Origin: Pantoea eucrina
GTDB lineage: Bacteria > Pseudomonadota > Gammaproteobacteria > Enterobacterales > Enterobacteriaceae
Assembly (NCBI RefSeq): GCF_001691555.1
Contig: NZ_MAYN01000006.1
Location: 62,001 to 126,000 of the forward strand
Reading direction: 5' to 3'
Length of the DNA stretch: 64,000 nucleotides
This document shows, piece by piece, positions 10,649-20,217 of the stretch (position 1 is its first letter; each line of letters starts with the position of its first letter). Both the position numbers and the translations under genes were made by a program. Under the pieces are notes generated by a model. That model had not been told where the DNA came from and did no database searches. It saw nothing but the letters and a program-made list of their open reading frames with translations.

Positions 10649-10879
10649 TTATTTCTCTTCCAGCATCATTTTACGGTGCATATCGATAATGCTCTGATGC
10701 GCAGCTGAGTTTGCATTATCCATGCTCTCATGCGCAAGAATGGCACGTTCATGCTCATTCATCAAAGAGACAGAAACACGGTTATCAGTGTTATCTGGTG
10801 CTGTTTCAGGATGCTGCTGTGCCCATGCGGACGAAGCGGAAATCAGGATCATAAGAGGGATAAGCATTACTTTTTTCAT
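10649..10879 (-). CDS. Small SilE/PcoE-like periplasmic metal-binding protein, single repeat
   Basis: 76 residues from the start MKKVMLIPLM. A 14-codon longer frame exists, but the shorter start opens directly on a good signal peptide ending ASSAWA|QQ. The mature part carries one SilE/PcoE repeat (NEHERAILAHESMDNANSAAHQSIIDMHRKM); SilE and PcoE normally carry two. The His/Met/Glu spacing suggests Cu or Ag binding in the periplasm. It is divergent from pcoA and shares with it a control region containing two Cop/Sil-type boxes. Since silE is broken, this may be the only intact protein of this family in the island. Confidence 0.8.
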   Translation of the reverse strand: MKKVMLIPLMILISASSAWAQQHPETAPDNTDNRVSVSLMNEHERAILAHESMDNANSAAHQSIIDMHRKMMLEEK

Positions 10880-10990
10880 GGTGGCAGTCCTTAACGTTGA
10901 ATGTAAAAGAAGAATAAACAATTACCAGCCGGGTTTACCTGTGGCCTTAGTGATGTTCATCGTACAGAAGAAAAAACGTTACGGCGAAAA

Positions 10991-11006
10991 ATGACAGAAA
11001 TGTAAT
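10991..11006. promoter_or_regulatory. Hybrid Sil/Cop box (ATGACA-N4-TGTAAT)
   Basis: One half-site matches the SilR type (ATGACA) and the other the Cop type (TGTAAT). It lies between the divergent SilE-like gene and pcoA, with a second box 37 bp to the right, and could allow recognition by both SilR and PcoR. Inference from sequence pattern. Confidence 0.5.
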
Positions 11007-11027
11007 TTATAAACAGTGCGTTCCAAC

Positions 11028-11043
11028 ATTACACAATTGTAAT
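11028..11043. promoter_or_regulatory. Cop-type box (ATTACA-N4-TGTAAT) upstream of pcoA
   Basis: A perfect inverted repeat with 6-bp arms and a 4-bp spacer, about 135 bp upstream of the pcoA start. It has the same geometry as the CusR/SilR box but with TA in place of GA. It is probably the PcoR site for copper induction of pcoABCD. Confidence 0.6.
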
Positions 11044-11176
11044 CACACAAAGTCTGTAGCTGTGGTAGCTTTCCGGTAACAAAAAATTTTTCATCCTGAA
11101 CGGTAAGCACGGCTTGTGCTTCCGATGCGGAGAGAGCCATTCTCCCGGGATAACAGGAAATTGCCGGAGTTCAGTC

Positions 11177-13018
11177 ATGCAGCTTAAAAGTTCACGACGT
11201 AATTTCATTAAAGGGATCACTGCCACTGGCATTGTGGGCGGACTGGGCCTGCGAACATTCGATGCATTCTCGGCGGTAAGCCTGATGCAGTCCCGCACAC
11301 TTACCGGCACAGACTTTGATCTGTTTATTGGCGAGACGCCGCTTAATATCACCGGTAAAACCCGGTATGCAAAAACCATTAATGCCGGCCTGCCAGGCCC
11401 TCTGTTGCGCTGGAAAGAAGGCGATACCGTTACATTAAGAGTTAAAAATCGCCTTTCTGAACCGACATCAATTCACTGGCATGGCATTCTTCTGCCAGCG
11501 AATATGGATGGCGTACCGGGACTGAGTTTTCATGGTATTGAGCCGGACGATACCTATGTTTACTCCTTTAAGCTAAAGCAGAACGGTACATACTGGTATC
11601 ACAGCCATTCCGGCCTGCAGGAGCAGGACGGTGTTTATGGCCCGATTATTATTGATGCTGCTGAACCAGAACCGTTTGTCTGGGACAGCGAACACATAGT
11701 CATGCTTACCGACTGGTCTGATGAAAAAGCATCAGACATTCTCGCTAAACTGAAAAAGCAGTCCGATTATTACAACTTTGCGAAACCTACCGTTTCTGAC
11801 TTTTTCCGTGACGCCAGGGAAAAAGGTCTCGGCAGTACCTTGTCCGATCGGAAAATGTGGGCAGAAATGAAGATGAATCCGACGGATCTGGCAGACGTCA
11901 GTGGTGCCACATATACCTATCTCATGAACGGACAGGGGCCTGGAAAAAACTGGACAGGGCTGTTCCGTAAAGGCGAGAAGGTACGCCTGCGTTTCATTAA
12001 CGGTTCCGCCATGACCTACTTTGATGTGCGCATTCCAGGGCTGAAAATGACGGTCGTGGCGGCTGATGGTCAGTATGTCAAGCCTGTTGCTGTTGACGAG
12101 TTTCGCATCGCTGTGGCCGAAACTTACGATGTAATCGTGGAGCCGGCTGAAGATGCCTACACTATTTTCGCGCAGTCTATGGACAGAAGCGGCTACGCTC
12201 GCGGCACGCTGGCTGTCCGTAAAGGGCTTTATGCTCCGGTACCAGATCCGGATCCACGCCCCTGGCTAACTATGGACGATATGGGGATGGGCGGGATGGA
12301 TCACGGCAGCATGGGCGATATGGATCACAGCCAGATGCAGAGCATGAATAACGACACCATGACAGGCATGGATGGTAATGCTATGCAGGCTATGGATGGC
12401 TCAGCTGTATCCGGAGCAGCAGAAAGTATGCCGGAAATGGACCATAGCGCCATGGCCGGGATGGATCACGGCAGTATGAGTGGCATGGGGGACATGCAGA
12501 AACATCCTGCATCTGAAACAGACAATCCACTGGTTGATATGCAGGCCATGATGCCGGCGCCTAAATTAAGTGACCCGGGCATTGGTTTACGTAATAACGG
12601 CAGAAAAGTCCTTACGTATGCCGATCTGAAAAGCACATTCGAAGATCCGGACGGGCGTGAGCCGTCGCGTACCATCGAGCTACATCTCACCGGACATATG
12701 GAAAAATTCGCCTGGTCATTCAACGGTATTAAATTCTCCGATTCAGAACCGGTTACGCTGCGATATGGAGAACGCGTGCGTGTGGTGCTGGTTAACGACA
12801 CGATGATGACGCACCCCATTCACCTGCATGGTATGTGGAGCGATCTGGAGGATGAGGACGGTAATTTCCTGGTACGCAAACACACTATCGATATGCCTCC
12901 GGGCACCCGCCGAAGCTATCGGGTGACTGCCGATGCACTCGGGCGGTGGGCTTATCACTGTCATCTTCTTTTCCATATGGAAACCGGCATGTTTCGTGAA
13001 GTCCGGGTTACAGAGTGA
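11177..13018 (+). CDS. pcoA: PcoA, periplasmic multicopper oxidase
   Basis: 613-residue CopA/PcoA-type multicopper oxidase, thought to oxidise Cu+ to Cu2+ in the periplasm. The start [13 protein letters not shown] gives a twin-arginine signal (SRRNFIKG), as expected for a protein that folds with copper before export. Copper-ligand motifs HWHG, WYHSHSG, HPIHLHG and [12 protein letters not shown] are all present. A long Met/His-rich insertion of repeated MDH and GM units occupies roughly residues 365-460 and resembles the copper-loading region of this family. A GGAG ribosome site precedes the start. It is first in pcoABCD, 10 nt before pcoB. Confidence 0.95.
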   Translation: MQLKSSRRNFIKGITATGIVGGLGLRTFDAFSAVSLMQSRTLTGTDFDLFIGETPLNITGKTRYAKTINAGLPGPLLRWKEGDTVTLRVKNRLSEPTSIHWHGILLPANMDGVPGLSFHGIEPDDTYVYSFKLKQNGTYWYHSHSGLQEQDGVYGPIIIDAAEPEPFVWDSEHIVMLTDWSDEKASDILAKLKKQSDYYNFAKPTVSDFFRDAREKGLGSTLSDRKMWAEMKMNPTDLADVSGATYTYLMNGQGPGKNWTGLFRKGEKVRLRFINGSAMTYFDVRIPGLKMTVVAADGQYVKPVAVDEFRIAVAETYDVIVEPAEDAYTIFAQSMDRSGYARGTLAVRKGLYAPVPDPDPRPWLTMDDMGMGGMDHGSMGDMDHSQMQSMNNDTMTGMDGNAMQAMDGSAVSGAAESMPEMDHSAMAGMDHGSMSGMGDMQKHPASETDNPLVDMQAMMPAPKLSDPGIGLRNNGRKVLTYADLKSTFEDPDGREPSRTIELHLTGHMEKFAWSFNGIKFSDSEPVTLRYGERVRVVLVNDTMMTHPIHLHGMWSDLEDEDGNFLVRKHTIDMPPGTRRSYRVTADALGRWAYHCHLLFHMETGMFREVRVTE

Positions 13019-13028
13019 GGTAGCGATA

Positions 13029-14006
13029 ATGTCAGTTTCAGGATGGAATGATATGACAAAGTATTTTTCACGTTCCGCTGCAGGATTGCTGGCCTGCACT
13101 GCGTTTGCCGGAGCGATAGTGATGCCCGCGTTTGCAGCACCTACGGGATCATCTGACAATATACAACAGCATGATATGTCAGGCATGGACCATTCTGCTA
13201 TGCAGGGAATGGATCATGCGTCAATGGAAGGAATGATGCATGGGGCATCCGGTATGGAGGGTATGGAATCCATGCAGCCCGCGGCGCCAGCAGAAAGCCG
13301 TACACTCATTCCGCCGGTTACGGAGGCGGACCGTAAGGCAGCATTCCCGGACGTACATGGGCATAAGGTTCATGACAACAGCATAAATTACTTTGTGCTT
13401 GCCGATCAGCTGGAATGGCAAAAAAACAACAATCCGGGTGGCTTCAGCTGGGATGTAAGCGGCTGGGCTGGCGGGGATATCAATCGACTCTGGTTACGTA
13501 GCGAAGGTGAAACCACCCGAGGTAAAGCCGAATCCGCAGAAGTTCAGGCTTTATGGGGACATGCTCTGACACCCTGGTGGGACGTGGTTGCCGGTGCCCG
13601 GCAGGATTTCAGGCCCGGAAAACCGCAAACCTGGCTGGCTGCTGGTTTTCAGGGCATGGCGTTGTACAACTTTGAAAGCGAGCTGACTGCGTTTGCCGGC
13701 GAGCAGGGACGGACTGCGCTCAGGCTGGAAGCCGAATACGATGTGTTGCTGACCAATCGCCTGATCCTGCAGCCTTCCTTTGAGGCAAATATTTACGGGA
13801 AAGATGATGAAGCACGGGAAACCGGTAAAGGCCTTTCCAGTACCGAACTTGCTCTTCGCCTTCGCTATGAAGTGAAAAGAGAATTTGCACCTTACGTGGG
13901 AATTTCGTGGAGCCAGTTCTATGGCAATACTGCTGATATGGCTGCCCGTGAAGGTGAAAAAGATAATGAAGTGCGCTTCCTCCTCGGGGCTCGCATGTGG
14001 TTCTGA
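13029..14006 (+). CDS. pcoB: PcoB, outer-membrane copper-resistance protein
   Basis: 325 residues from the ATG at 13029; an alternative ATG at 13053 gives a tidier signal peptide ([13 protein letters not shown]...MPAFA|AP). The mature N-terminus is rich in Met-His pairs ([25 protein letters not shown]). A CopB-type beta-barrel domain follows, ending in the aromatic residue Phe typical of outer-membrane proteins. It partners PcoA in copper handling; the exact role of CopB/PcoB is not settled. Same operon as pcoA and pcoC. Confidence 0.93.
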   Translation: MSVSGWNDMTKYFSRSAAGLLACTAFAGAIVMPAFAAPTGSSDNIQQHDMSGMDHSAMQGMDHASMEGMMHGASGMEGMESMQPAAPAESRTLIPPVTEADRKAAFPDVHGHKVHDNSINYFVLADQLEWQKNNNPGGFSWDVSGWAGGDINRLWLRSEGETTRGKAESAEVQALWGHALTPWWDVVAGARQDFRPGKPQTWLAAGFQGMALYNFESELTAFAGEQGRTALRLEAEYDVLLTNRLILQPSFEANIYGKDDEARETGKGLSSTELALRLRYEVKREFAPYVGISWSQFYGNTADMAAREGEKDNEVRFLLGARMWF

Positions 14007-14037
14007 TGCAGTTAATTCAAACAAAACAGGTATTATT

Positions 14038-14418
14038 ATGAAACATTCATCTGCCAAATATTTCTTTGCTTTAGTTGCTTCTGTCGCGACTTTCGCTGCA
14101 CAGGCGCATCCGGAACTTGCGTCTGCTGTCCCTGCTGATAAGTCTCAGATAACGGCACCGTCTAAACTGGAACTGCATTTCACCGAAAATCTGGTAACGA
14201 AATTTTCCGGCGCACGTCTTGTAATGACCGCCATGCCGGGCATGTCTTCTCATGCGCCAATGCCCGTTGCGGCGAAAGTCTCAGCGGGCAGCGATCCGAA
14301 AACGATGGTTATCACACCGGCAAAAACTCTGCCTGCAGGAACCTATAAAGTGGAGTGGCGGGCGGTATCTTCTGATACTCATCCCCGCACCGGCAACTAC
14401 AGTTTTAGCGTGAAGTAA
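14038..14418 (+). CDS. pcoC: PcoC, periplasmic copper-binding protein (CopC family)
   Basis: 126 residues. The signal peptide ends AAQA|HPELA, so the mature protein begins with His, the known Cu2+ ligand of CopC proteins. A Met-rich loop (MTAMPGMSSHAPM) gives the Cu+ site, and the SDTHPRTG motif supplies the second His. It is thought to pass copper to PcoD. Stop and next start are 4 nt apart from pcoD, suggesting coupling. Confidence 0.93.
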   Translation: MKHSSAKYFFALVASVATFAAQAHPELASAVPADKSQITAPSKLELHFTENLVTKFSGARLVMTAMPGMSSHAPMPVAAKVSAGSDPKTMVITPAKTLPAGTYKVEWRAVSSDTHPRTGNYSFSVK

Positions 14419-14422
14419 TACC

Positions 14423-15355
14423 ATGAACGATCAGACTTTTATTATCATCCGTTTTTTTCTTTACCTTGATCTTATGCTTCTTTTTGGCCTGCCTTTATTC
14501 GAAATTTATGGGGTAAAGGGAGTATTGAAGAAATCGGTATCGTTATTCAGTGTCTGGTCGTTCTTTTTTACGCTTATCTCTGCTGGCATGGTTTTGTCCC
14601 TTGCAAATATGCTGCTTGTCGCTCAGGCCATGAGTGGCGTCAGTGATCCCGGCGAACTGACTCTGCATATTATGGAGATGGTTGTCGGGGAAACTGCTGT
14701 GGGCATGAGCTGGGTTATCCGCTTCGCTGCGCTGGTCATGGCGTTTATCGGACTTGGCCTCCGGCTCAGGCATGTAGGGCTGTCACGTTATGTGCTTACC
14801 CTGTCCGGCGGTATAGCACTTGCTACACTGGCATGGGGCGGACATGCAGCAATGAATGACGGCATCAGCTACTATCTTCATCTTCTGAGCGATATTATTC
14901 ATCTGACTGCGGCCGGGGCCTGGATCGGTGCACTGGCGGCTTTTACTCTGCTCTTATGCATCAAAAAGGCTGAAAAGGCTGTCTATGCCAGCCAGCTGGC
15001 CGCAGCGCTGTCGGGTTTTGCCCGGGCCGGCACGATCATTGTGCTGAGCATTGTCATCACCGCCGTGGTTAACTTCGTATTTATGGTTGAAAAGCCTCTG
15101 AGTACCCTGCCGGGCAGTGACTATGGTCTGCTGCTGCTGATAAAAACTGCTCTGTTTTTTCTGATGCTGCTGCTGGCCGCCGCCAATCGCTTCCGGCTTA
15201 CACCGCGACTGGAAACGGCCCTGCGTCAGGGCCAATATAAGATGGGTATTTACCTGATGCGTAAAAGCATTATCACGGAATTTACTGTTTCGGTACTGAT
15301 ACTGGCAACCGTCGCCTGGCTGGGCACGCTGTCGCCGGGTACCGGTATGGAATAA
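14423..15355 (+). CDS. pcoD: PcoD, inner-membrane copper protein (CopD family)
   Basis: 310-residue integral membrane protein with about eight hydrophobic segments. CopD-family features include a conserved WGGHAA segment and a HLLSDIIHLTAAGAWIGAL helix with paired histidines. It is thought to move copper across the inner membrane together with PcoC. Last of the pcoABCD group, 31 nt before pcoR. Confidence 0.92.
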   Translation: MNDQTFIIIRFFLYLDLMLLFGLPLFEIYGVKGVLKKSVSLFSVWSFFFTLISAGMVLSLANMLLVAQAMSGVSDPGELTLHIMEMVVGETAVGMSWVIRFAALVMAFIGLGLRLRHVGLSRYVLTLSGGIALATLAWGGHAAMNDGISYYLHLLSDIIHLTAAGAWIGALAAFTLLLCIKKAEKAVYASQLAAALSGFARAGTIIVLSIVITAVVNFVFMVEKPLSTLPGSDYGLLLLIKTALFFLMLLLAAANRFRLTPRLETALRQGQYKMGIYLMRKSIITEFTVSVLILATVAWLGTLSPGTGME

Positions 15356-15386
15356 CGACTAACCGTAGCCTGCAGGAAAGCTGCCC

Positions 15387-16067
15387 ATGACCACTATGCT
15401 GATCGTTGAGGATGAACTGAAAACCGGTACCTACCTGAGACAGGGGCTTCTGGAAGCGGGATATGATGTAACCCTTGTAAACGACGGGCGTCAGGGACTG
15501 GAGCATATCCTGCGACAGCATTATGATCTCATTATTCTGGATGTAATGCTGCCCTCAATGGACGGCTGGGATATTCTTCAGCAGATGCGTATGGCCCGGC
15601 ACGAAGAGCCCGTGCTGTTTCTGACTGCCCGGGATAACGTCAGTGAAAAGATTAAAGGTCTCGATCTTGGCGCGGATGACTATCTGCTCAAACCCTTTGA
15701 TTTTGCCGAGCTACTGGCGCGTATCCGCACCCTGCTCAGACGCAACCGTACGCAAACGTCCGGTACGCACCGCATTGCTGATTTGGTTATGGATGTCACC
15801 CGCCGGAGTGTGAGCCGTTCCGGCAAAAAGATACATTTGTCTGCTAAAGAATTTGTGCTGCTTGAGCTGCTGTTACAGCGGACCGGAGAGGTGCTGCCAA
15901 GGAGCCTGCTTTCATCTCTGGTCTGGAATATCAATTTTGAAAGCGATACCAATGTGATTGATGTGGCCGTCAGACGACTTCGCAGTAAGGTGGATGATGA
16001 CTTTACACCAAAGCTTATTCACACGGTACGGGGTATCGGATATGTGCTGGAGATACGGGAAGAGTGA
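15387..16067 (+). CDS. pcoR: PcoR, copper response regulator
   Basis: 226-residue OmpR-family regulator, with phospho-acceptor Asp52 (DLIILDVMLP) and Lys in DYLLKPF, followed by a winged helix ending VRGIGYVLEIREE. It is close to SilR in architecture but distinct in sequence. The stop codon overlaps the GTG start of pcoS (GTGA). It follows pcoD by 31 nt and may be co-transcribed with pcoABCD as well as from its own promoter. Confidence 0.92.
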   Translation: MTTMLIVEDELKTGTYLRQGLLEAGYDVTLVNDGRQGLEHILRQHYDLIILDVMLPSMDGWDILQQMRMARHEEPVLFLTARDNVSEKIKGLDLGADDYLLKPFDFAELLARIRTLLRRNRTQTSGTHRIADLVMDVTRRSVSRSGKKIHLSAKEFVLLELLLQRTGEVLPRSLLSSLVWNINFESDTNVIDVAVRRLRSKVDDDFTPKLIHTVRGIGYVLEIREE

Positions 16068-17473
16068 AGCGTAACTGGTCTCTGACATCACGACTGAGCA
16101 TAATTTTTGCCGGCGTGATGATGTCCGTCTGGCTTCTTTCGAGTGTGCTGCTTGTAGCCGCCCTCAGCAGTTATTTTCGTCATCAGGATGCCACATTGCT
16201 GACCGGAAAGCTTGAGCTTGCCACAGAGCTTCTTGAGGGTGAGGTGCACGCCGGAAAGCTCGACAGCGCATCGCTTGCACGAAAGCTTTCGGATGCCATG
16301 GTTGGTCACAGCGGACTTTATCTTTCCGTTAAAACAACTGATAACCAGATGCTGGCCGACTATTCATCTCCCGGTTTTTTGGTGCCTTATGAGCGGTTTA
16401 GCGGCGAAGCTACCCGTCCGGGTATTATGCAGACGGTGGAGGAAGACAGCAGGCGTTATAACGTTATGGTCAGAAAAATTAATGCGAAGAGCGCAGGTAA
16501 ACTAAACGATGTACTGATTACGGCAGCCTATGATACCAGCCTTCATGATGAGTTTATCGGTCAGCTTAAAAGATGGCTGGTCTGGTTTAATGTCGCTCTG
16601 ATATTTATCTCCGTTTTTCTGGGATGGCTCGTCACCCGGATGGGACTCAGGCCTCTGAATGAAATAAACCGGCTTGCCTCGGCGATTACGATTAACAGCC
16701 TGAGCAAACGTCTCCCTGGCCATAATCTGCCAGCCGAACTGAAGGTAACAGTAGCTGAATTTAACAGCATGCTTGAACGGCTGGAAGATTCATTTAGTCG
16801 TCTGTCTGAGTTCTCTTCGGATATCGCGCATGAACTGCGTACCCCTGTCAGTAATCTAATGATGCAGACTCAGGTTGCGCTGTCACGTGAACGTGATGCC
16901 GAAAGTTACCGTGAGGTGCTTTTTTCAAATCTGGAAGAGCTGAGCCGGCTCGCCAGAATGAGCAGTGATATGCTTTTCCTGGCTAAATCTGAAAACGGGC
17001 TGATGCCTCTGGAGAAACAGGACGTTTCGTTAAACGCAGAGCTGGAAGAGCTCCTCGATTTTTTTGAACCGCTTGCCGGTGACAGCGGCAAAACGCTTTC
17101 TCTGCAGGGGGAGGCAGTTGTCAGAGGCGATCGCCTGATGCTGCGTCGTGCAATGAGTAATCTGATAACTAACGCCATAAAATATTCATTACCCGGATCA
17201 GCCATTAATGTGCTGGCTGAACACCACGCCGGCAGGGTTTTTATACATGTCTCTAACCCCACAGAAAATATCAACCGGGATAGTCTGAACCGGCTTTTTG
17301 ACCGCTTTTACCGGGGCGACGCTTCCCGTCAGCATAATACGGACGGTGCCGGGCTGGGGTTGTCCATCACCCGTTCTGTTTTACTGGCTCATGAGGGCGA
17401 TCTGCAGGTTTCCATGAACAATAATGTAATTACGTTCACGGCCATGATACCGGCTCCCCGGGAGGTGTCTTAA
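16064..17473 (+). CDS. pcoS: PcoS, copper-sensing histidine kinase
   Basis: 469-residue membrane kinase starting at a GTG that overlaps the pcoR stop. TM1 is at about residues 12-36, followed by a periplasmic sensor, TM2 near 170-190 and HAMP. The phosphorylated His256 lies in SDIAHELRTP. The ATP-binding motifs NLITNAIKYS and GAGLGLSITRS are present. Partner of PcoR. Confidence 0.92.
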   Translation: MKRNWSLTSRLSIIFAGVMMSVWLLSSVLLVAALSSYFRHQDATLLTGKLELATELLEGEVHAGKLDSASLARKLSDAMVGHSGLYLSVKTTDNQMLADYSSPGFLVPYERFSGEATRPGIMQTVEEDSRRYNVMVRKINAKSAGKLNDVLITAAYDTSLHDEFIGQLKRWLVWFNVALIFISVFLGWLVTRMGLRPLNEINRLASAITINSLSKRLPGHNLPAELKVTVAEFNSMLERLEDSFSRLSEFSSDIAHELRTPVSNLMMQTQVALSRERDAESYREVLFSNLEELSRLARMSSDMLFLAKSENGLMPLEKQDVSLNAELEELLDFFEPLAGDSGKTLSLQGEAVVRGDRLMLRRAMSNLITNAIKYSLPGSAINVLAEHHAGRVFIHVSNPTENINRDSLNRLFDRFYRGDASRQHNTDGAGLGLSITRSVLLAHEGDLQVSMNNNVITFTAMIPAPREVS

Positions 17474-17601
17474 CGTTTTACCAGCAGGTCGGCAATTTTC
17501 ATGGTCTTGTACTGCCTTAGTATCAGTAATAGGTTTCCCGGCACATTAAAGGATATCGGGAAAATCTGAAGTCTGAATCCAATACATGAAGGAGTGACGT
17601 T

Positions 17602-17952
17602 ATGAAAAAAACGCATTTTGTTTTTGCTTCACTGATTTTTGTTCTGCCGGCTGCCGTTATAGCTCAGCAGCCGGACTCAAAGATGTCCCAGGATATGAAT
17701 ATGTCTCCGGCTTCAAAAGAGTACATGTCTGGTATGCAAAAGATGCACAGCGGCATGATGAATGCCATGAAGGAGCAGGACGCTGACAGAGCGTTTGCCT
17801 CGGGCATGATTGAGCACCACAAAGGGGCTATTGCCATGGCCGAAACGGAACTGAAATACGGGAAAGATCCGGAAATGAAGAAGATGGCAGAGGACATTAT
17901 CAAAGCGCAAAAAGGTGAAATTGAGCATATGGAAACGTGGCTGAAAAAATAA
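17602..17952 (+). CDS. DUF305-family secreted copper-associated protein
   Basis: 116 residues. The signal peptide ends AVIA|QQ and a ribosome site GAAGGAG lies upstream. The DUF305 core has the conserved His-His-Met features (MQKMHSGMM, FASGMIEHHKGAIAMAE, IEHMETWL), proposed to bind metal. Related proteins (CopM and others) are found in copper islands. It has its own 128-bp upstream region after pcoS and ends the metal island. The function is inferred from family and position. Confidence 0.85.
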   Translation: MKKTHFVFASLIFVLPAAVIAQQPDSKMSQDMNMSPASKEYMSGMQKMHSGMMNAMKEQDADRAFASGMIEHHKGAIAMAETELKYGKDPEMKKMAEDIIKAQKGEIEHMETWLKK

Positions 17953-18048
17953 TCCTCTTCCGCTTTGGGGTCTGTTAACGTAAAGCAGGTTTCTGGCGGA
18001 GGACCTCTGGGAATCTTTCATGAGAAAGTAATATAACCTGTCTGAACC

Positions 18049-18101
18049 TTCGCCCCGGGTCCAGCATTCATTTTTCAGGCGAAATGGTTCTCCGGGGCGA
18101 A
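18049..18101. repeat. 10-bp inverted repeat with a 33-bp loop at the end of the recombinase module
   Basis: TTCGCCCCGG at 18049-18058 and CCGGGGCGAA at 18092-18101 are perfect inverted copies, located just beyond the stop codon of the large recombinase. It could be a weak terminator for the minus-strand gene or a recombination core. The long loop and lack of a T-run make the terminator reading uncertain. Confidence 0.4.
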
Positions 18102-18111
18102 ACAGGGTGCT

Positions 18112-20217
18112 TTACTGTTTTTTCAATGCATAATCCAGTTTTTCCATATCGTTAACGACAATTTCTTGCTCGTCAGCTGTCAGCGGAACTTCCTCCAGAT
18201 AACGCTTCACTGAAGCCTTACTTTCCAGCAACAGGCCTCTGGCGCTTTCTTTAGGAAGGTTAAAATCGCACCCGATACAGGCCATACGGTGAGGGCAACT
18301 GCTCCAGAATGGGTTCGTACAGAAAGAATCCCCTAAATCGTAATAGGTTGCCGGTCCGGTCAGGCTGACAGCTTCCAGATCATGATCGATTAGCACGCTC
18401 ATCATATGCGCCACCCGGTCCGCCTTCACAAAAGACACAGCCAGCTGGGTAGGACGTATACGAATATAATGCATGGTGGACTGAGGCGTAGAATGACCTG
18501 ACCACTGCATCAGCTCATACAAAGACATGCCCTGCGGAACACTGGCCAGGGCTGTAACTGCTGAAGCGCGCCCCCGATGGCTGGTAATTGGGCCCCGGCT
18601 GTCTTCCACAGGCACACCCGCTCTGGCACAGAGAACCGGGATGACAGTCCGGTTTATGACATCCCTGCCGACAGGTTTGCCCCGAAACTGAAACAGGAAG
18701 CGGACTTTTTCACCGGTACGCTCATCCGTAAGAGCTGCCTGTTCCTGTGGACGTTCGCTGAGCCAGATATCAACGTACTTTTTCACGACGGCAGAGATAG
18801 GTTTTACAAAGGCTTTAGACGTTTTTCCTGCCGGTACGCTGAGGTAGCAAAGCGTTCCTGCCAAAATGATGTTACCATCCTCCTGCCTGATATCATCCGC
18901 CTGCAGAGTGATGCAGCCAGCAGTAAGACGCATTAACTCGTTCTGGCGCAGCCCGGCATGTGTCCAGATAACGGCCATCGCCTGCAGCATGGACAGAGGA
19001 TAGTGAATGTCACTCAGGAGATCTTCATGGCGCAGATTGAGGCTTGCCCAGATCAGCTTCAGCCAGACCGGATCATCAATGACGCGGGGATTTACACTCT
19101 GACGGAACAGTGGAGTGCCAGGCGTAGAGAGATGTCGTGCCGGACTGAATTTCAGTCGCCCCCAGCCCCAGTTTTCATAATCGATCATGAAACGGCGAAC
19201 CGCATACACAAATCCGCTACGGGAATTCGGCAGCAAGGGCTCACCTATCCGGGCAGATTGCCGGGCACCTCCTCCGGTGCCCAGTGACAGCTCGCCCACC
19301 TTCATTCGTCCAACTGCCGCAATAAAGCTGGCACAGGTTTCCATTGTCCAGTCGGCCGGTTCGTGAATATCCGGATATTGCCGGGCAAGCCACAGCCCAC
19401 AGCGGAGAATAAAACTGTACTGGTTCTCCCGTGATCGGGGGCGAAGCACTGACGTATCCCTCCATTTCCGGCACCACCTGACCCAGTCTGCCGCGATACC
19501 TTGCGTGGATTTTTCATGCCATTCTTTATAATTCCGCATACGCACAGAATTTTTTATGATGCCCATTGCGGCAAGTGCGTGTGAAACCCTGCCAGCTGTT
19601 TTTGCTATTCCCCGGTCGTGATAATTCTGCGCCCGCCACAGCAGATCGATCGTAAAGCTTTCAAGTTGAGGATTGTTATTCATCAGCATCAGTACGCCGA
19701 GTATGGCTGACAGAGCATTTTTCTGGTTCTGACTTTTATACCCAAGAGAAACCAGAACTTCAGTCAGACGGCTGAGCTCCTGACTAAAAATGTTCTGTCC
19801 AAAAATGGCTCGGGCATACAGCGATGGCGCGCCCTGATGCGGCAAACTGAACGGAGAAGAAAATGGGCCAAGATGAAAGGCAAAAGCGGCAAGCAGCGGC
19901 CTGCCTGATTCATTCTGCTGTAACAGAGAAATCCATTTTTCCTGCGGCCACTGCCAGCAGGGTTTCCCTGTCCGGTGTGTTTCTGCCAGAACTGAAAGAA
20001 TTATGATTCTAATCAGCCTGTCACTGGTTCCACTGCGAGTGGCAATATCCTGCAAAGGCATCAGTAACAATGACAAAGAACCCGGCTGGTTGAGAGCGTC
20101 TGATCTGCGATAGCCTGTACTTAGCGCTGCCCGTTCTTCATCAGTGAGCACATCATTCAGCTGATAATTTGTACGTTCAAAGGGGCTGTAAGTACAAATG
20201 ATTACTTCTTCTTTCAT
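18112..20217 (-). CDS. Large tyrosine recombinase of a two-gene module (TnpB-like)
   Basis: 701-residue protein. The C-terminal half has the tyrosine-recombinase catalytic set: Arg in HAGLRQNEL (near residue 424), HRGR (near 546), and GHSTPQSTMHYIR with His and the nucleophile Tyr (near 570-580). Beyond the catalytic domain is a Cys cluster around residues 620-650 (FCTNPF...CPHRMACIGC) suggesting a zinc-binding tail. The N-terminal 350 residues are unassigned helical sequence. Its ATG overlaps the stop of the upstream recombinase (ATGA). The pairing of a short and a long recombinase recalls TnpA/TnpB of Tn554-type elements, but no TnpC was found. The name is by analogy only. Confidence 0.82.
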   Translation of the reverse strand: MKEEVIICTYSPFERTNYQLNDVLTDEERAALSTGYRRSDALNQPGSLSLLLMPLQDIATRSGTSDRLIRIIILSVLAETHRTGKPCWQWPQEKWISLLQQNESGRPLLAAFAFHLGPFSSPFSLPHQGAPSLYARAIFGQNIFSQELSRLTEVLVSLGYKSQNQKNALSAILGVLMLMNNNPQLESFTIDLLWRAQNYHDRGIAKTAGRVSHALAAMGIIKNSVRMRNYKEWHEKSTQGIAADWVRWCRKWRDTSVLRPRSRENQYSFILRCGLWLARQYPDIHEPADWTMETCASFIAAVGRMKVGELSLGTGGGARQSARIGEPLLPNSRSGFVYAVRRFMIDYENWGWGRLKFSPARHLSTPGTPLFRQSVNPRVIDDPVWLKLIWASLNLRHEDLLSDIHYPLSMLQAMAVIWTHAGLRQNELMRLTAGCITLQADDIRQEDGNIILAGTLCYLSVPAGKTSKAFVKPISAVVKKYVDIWLSERPQEQAALTDERTGEKVRFLFQFRGKPVGRDVINRTVIPVLCARAGVPVEDSRGPITSHRGRASAVTALASVPQGMSLYELMQWSGHSTPQSTMHYIRIRPTQLAVSFVKADRVAHMMSVLIDHDLEAVSLTGPATYYDLGDSFCTNPFWSSCPHRMACIGCDFNLPKESARGLLLESKASVKRYLEEVPLTADEQEIVVNDMEKLDYALKKQ

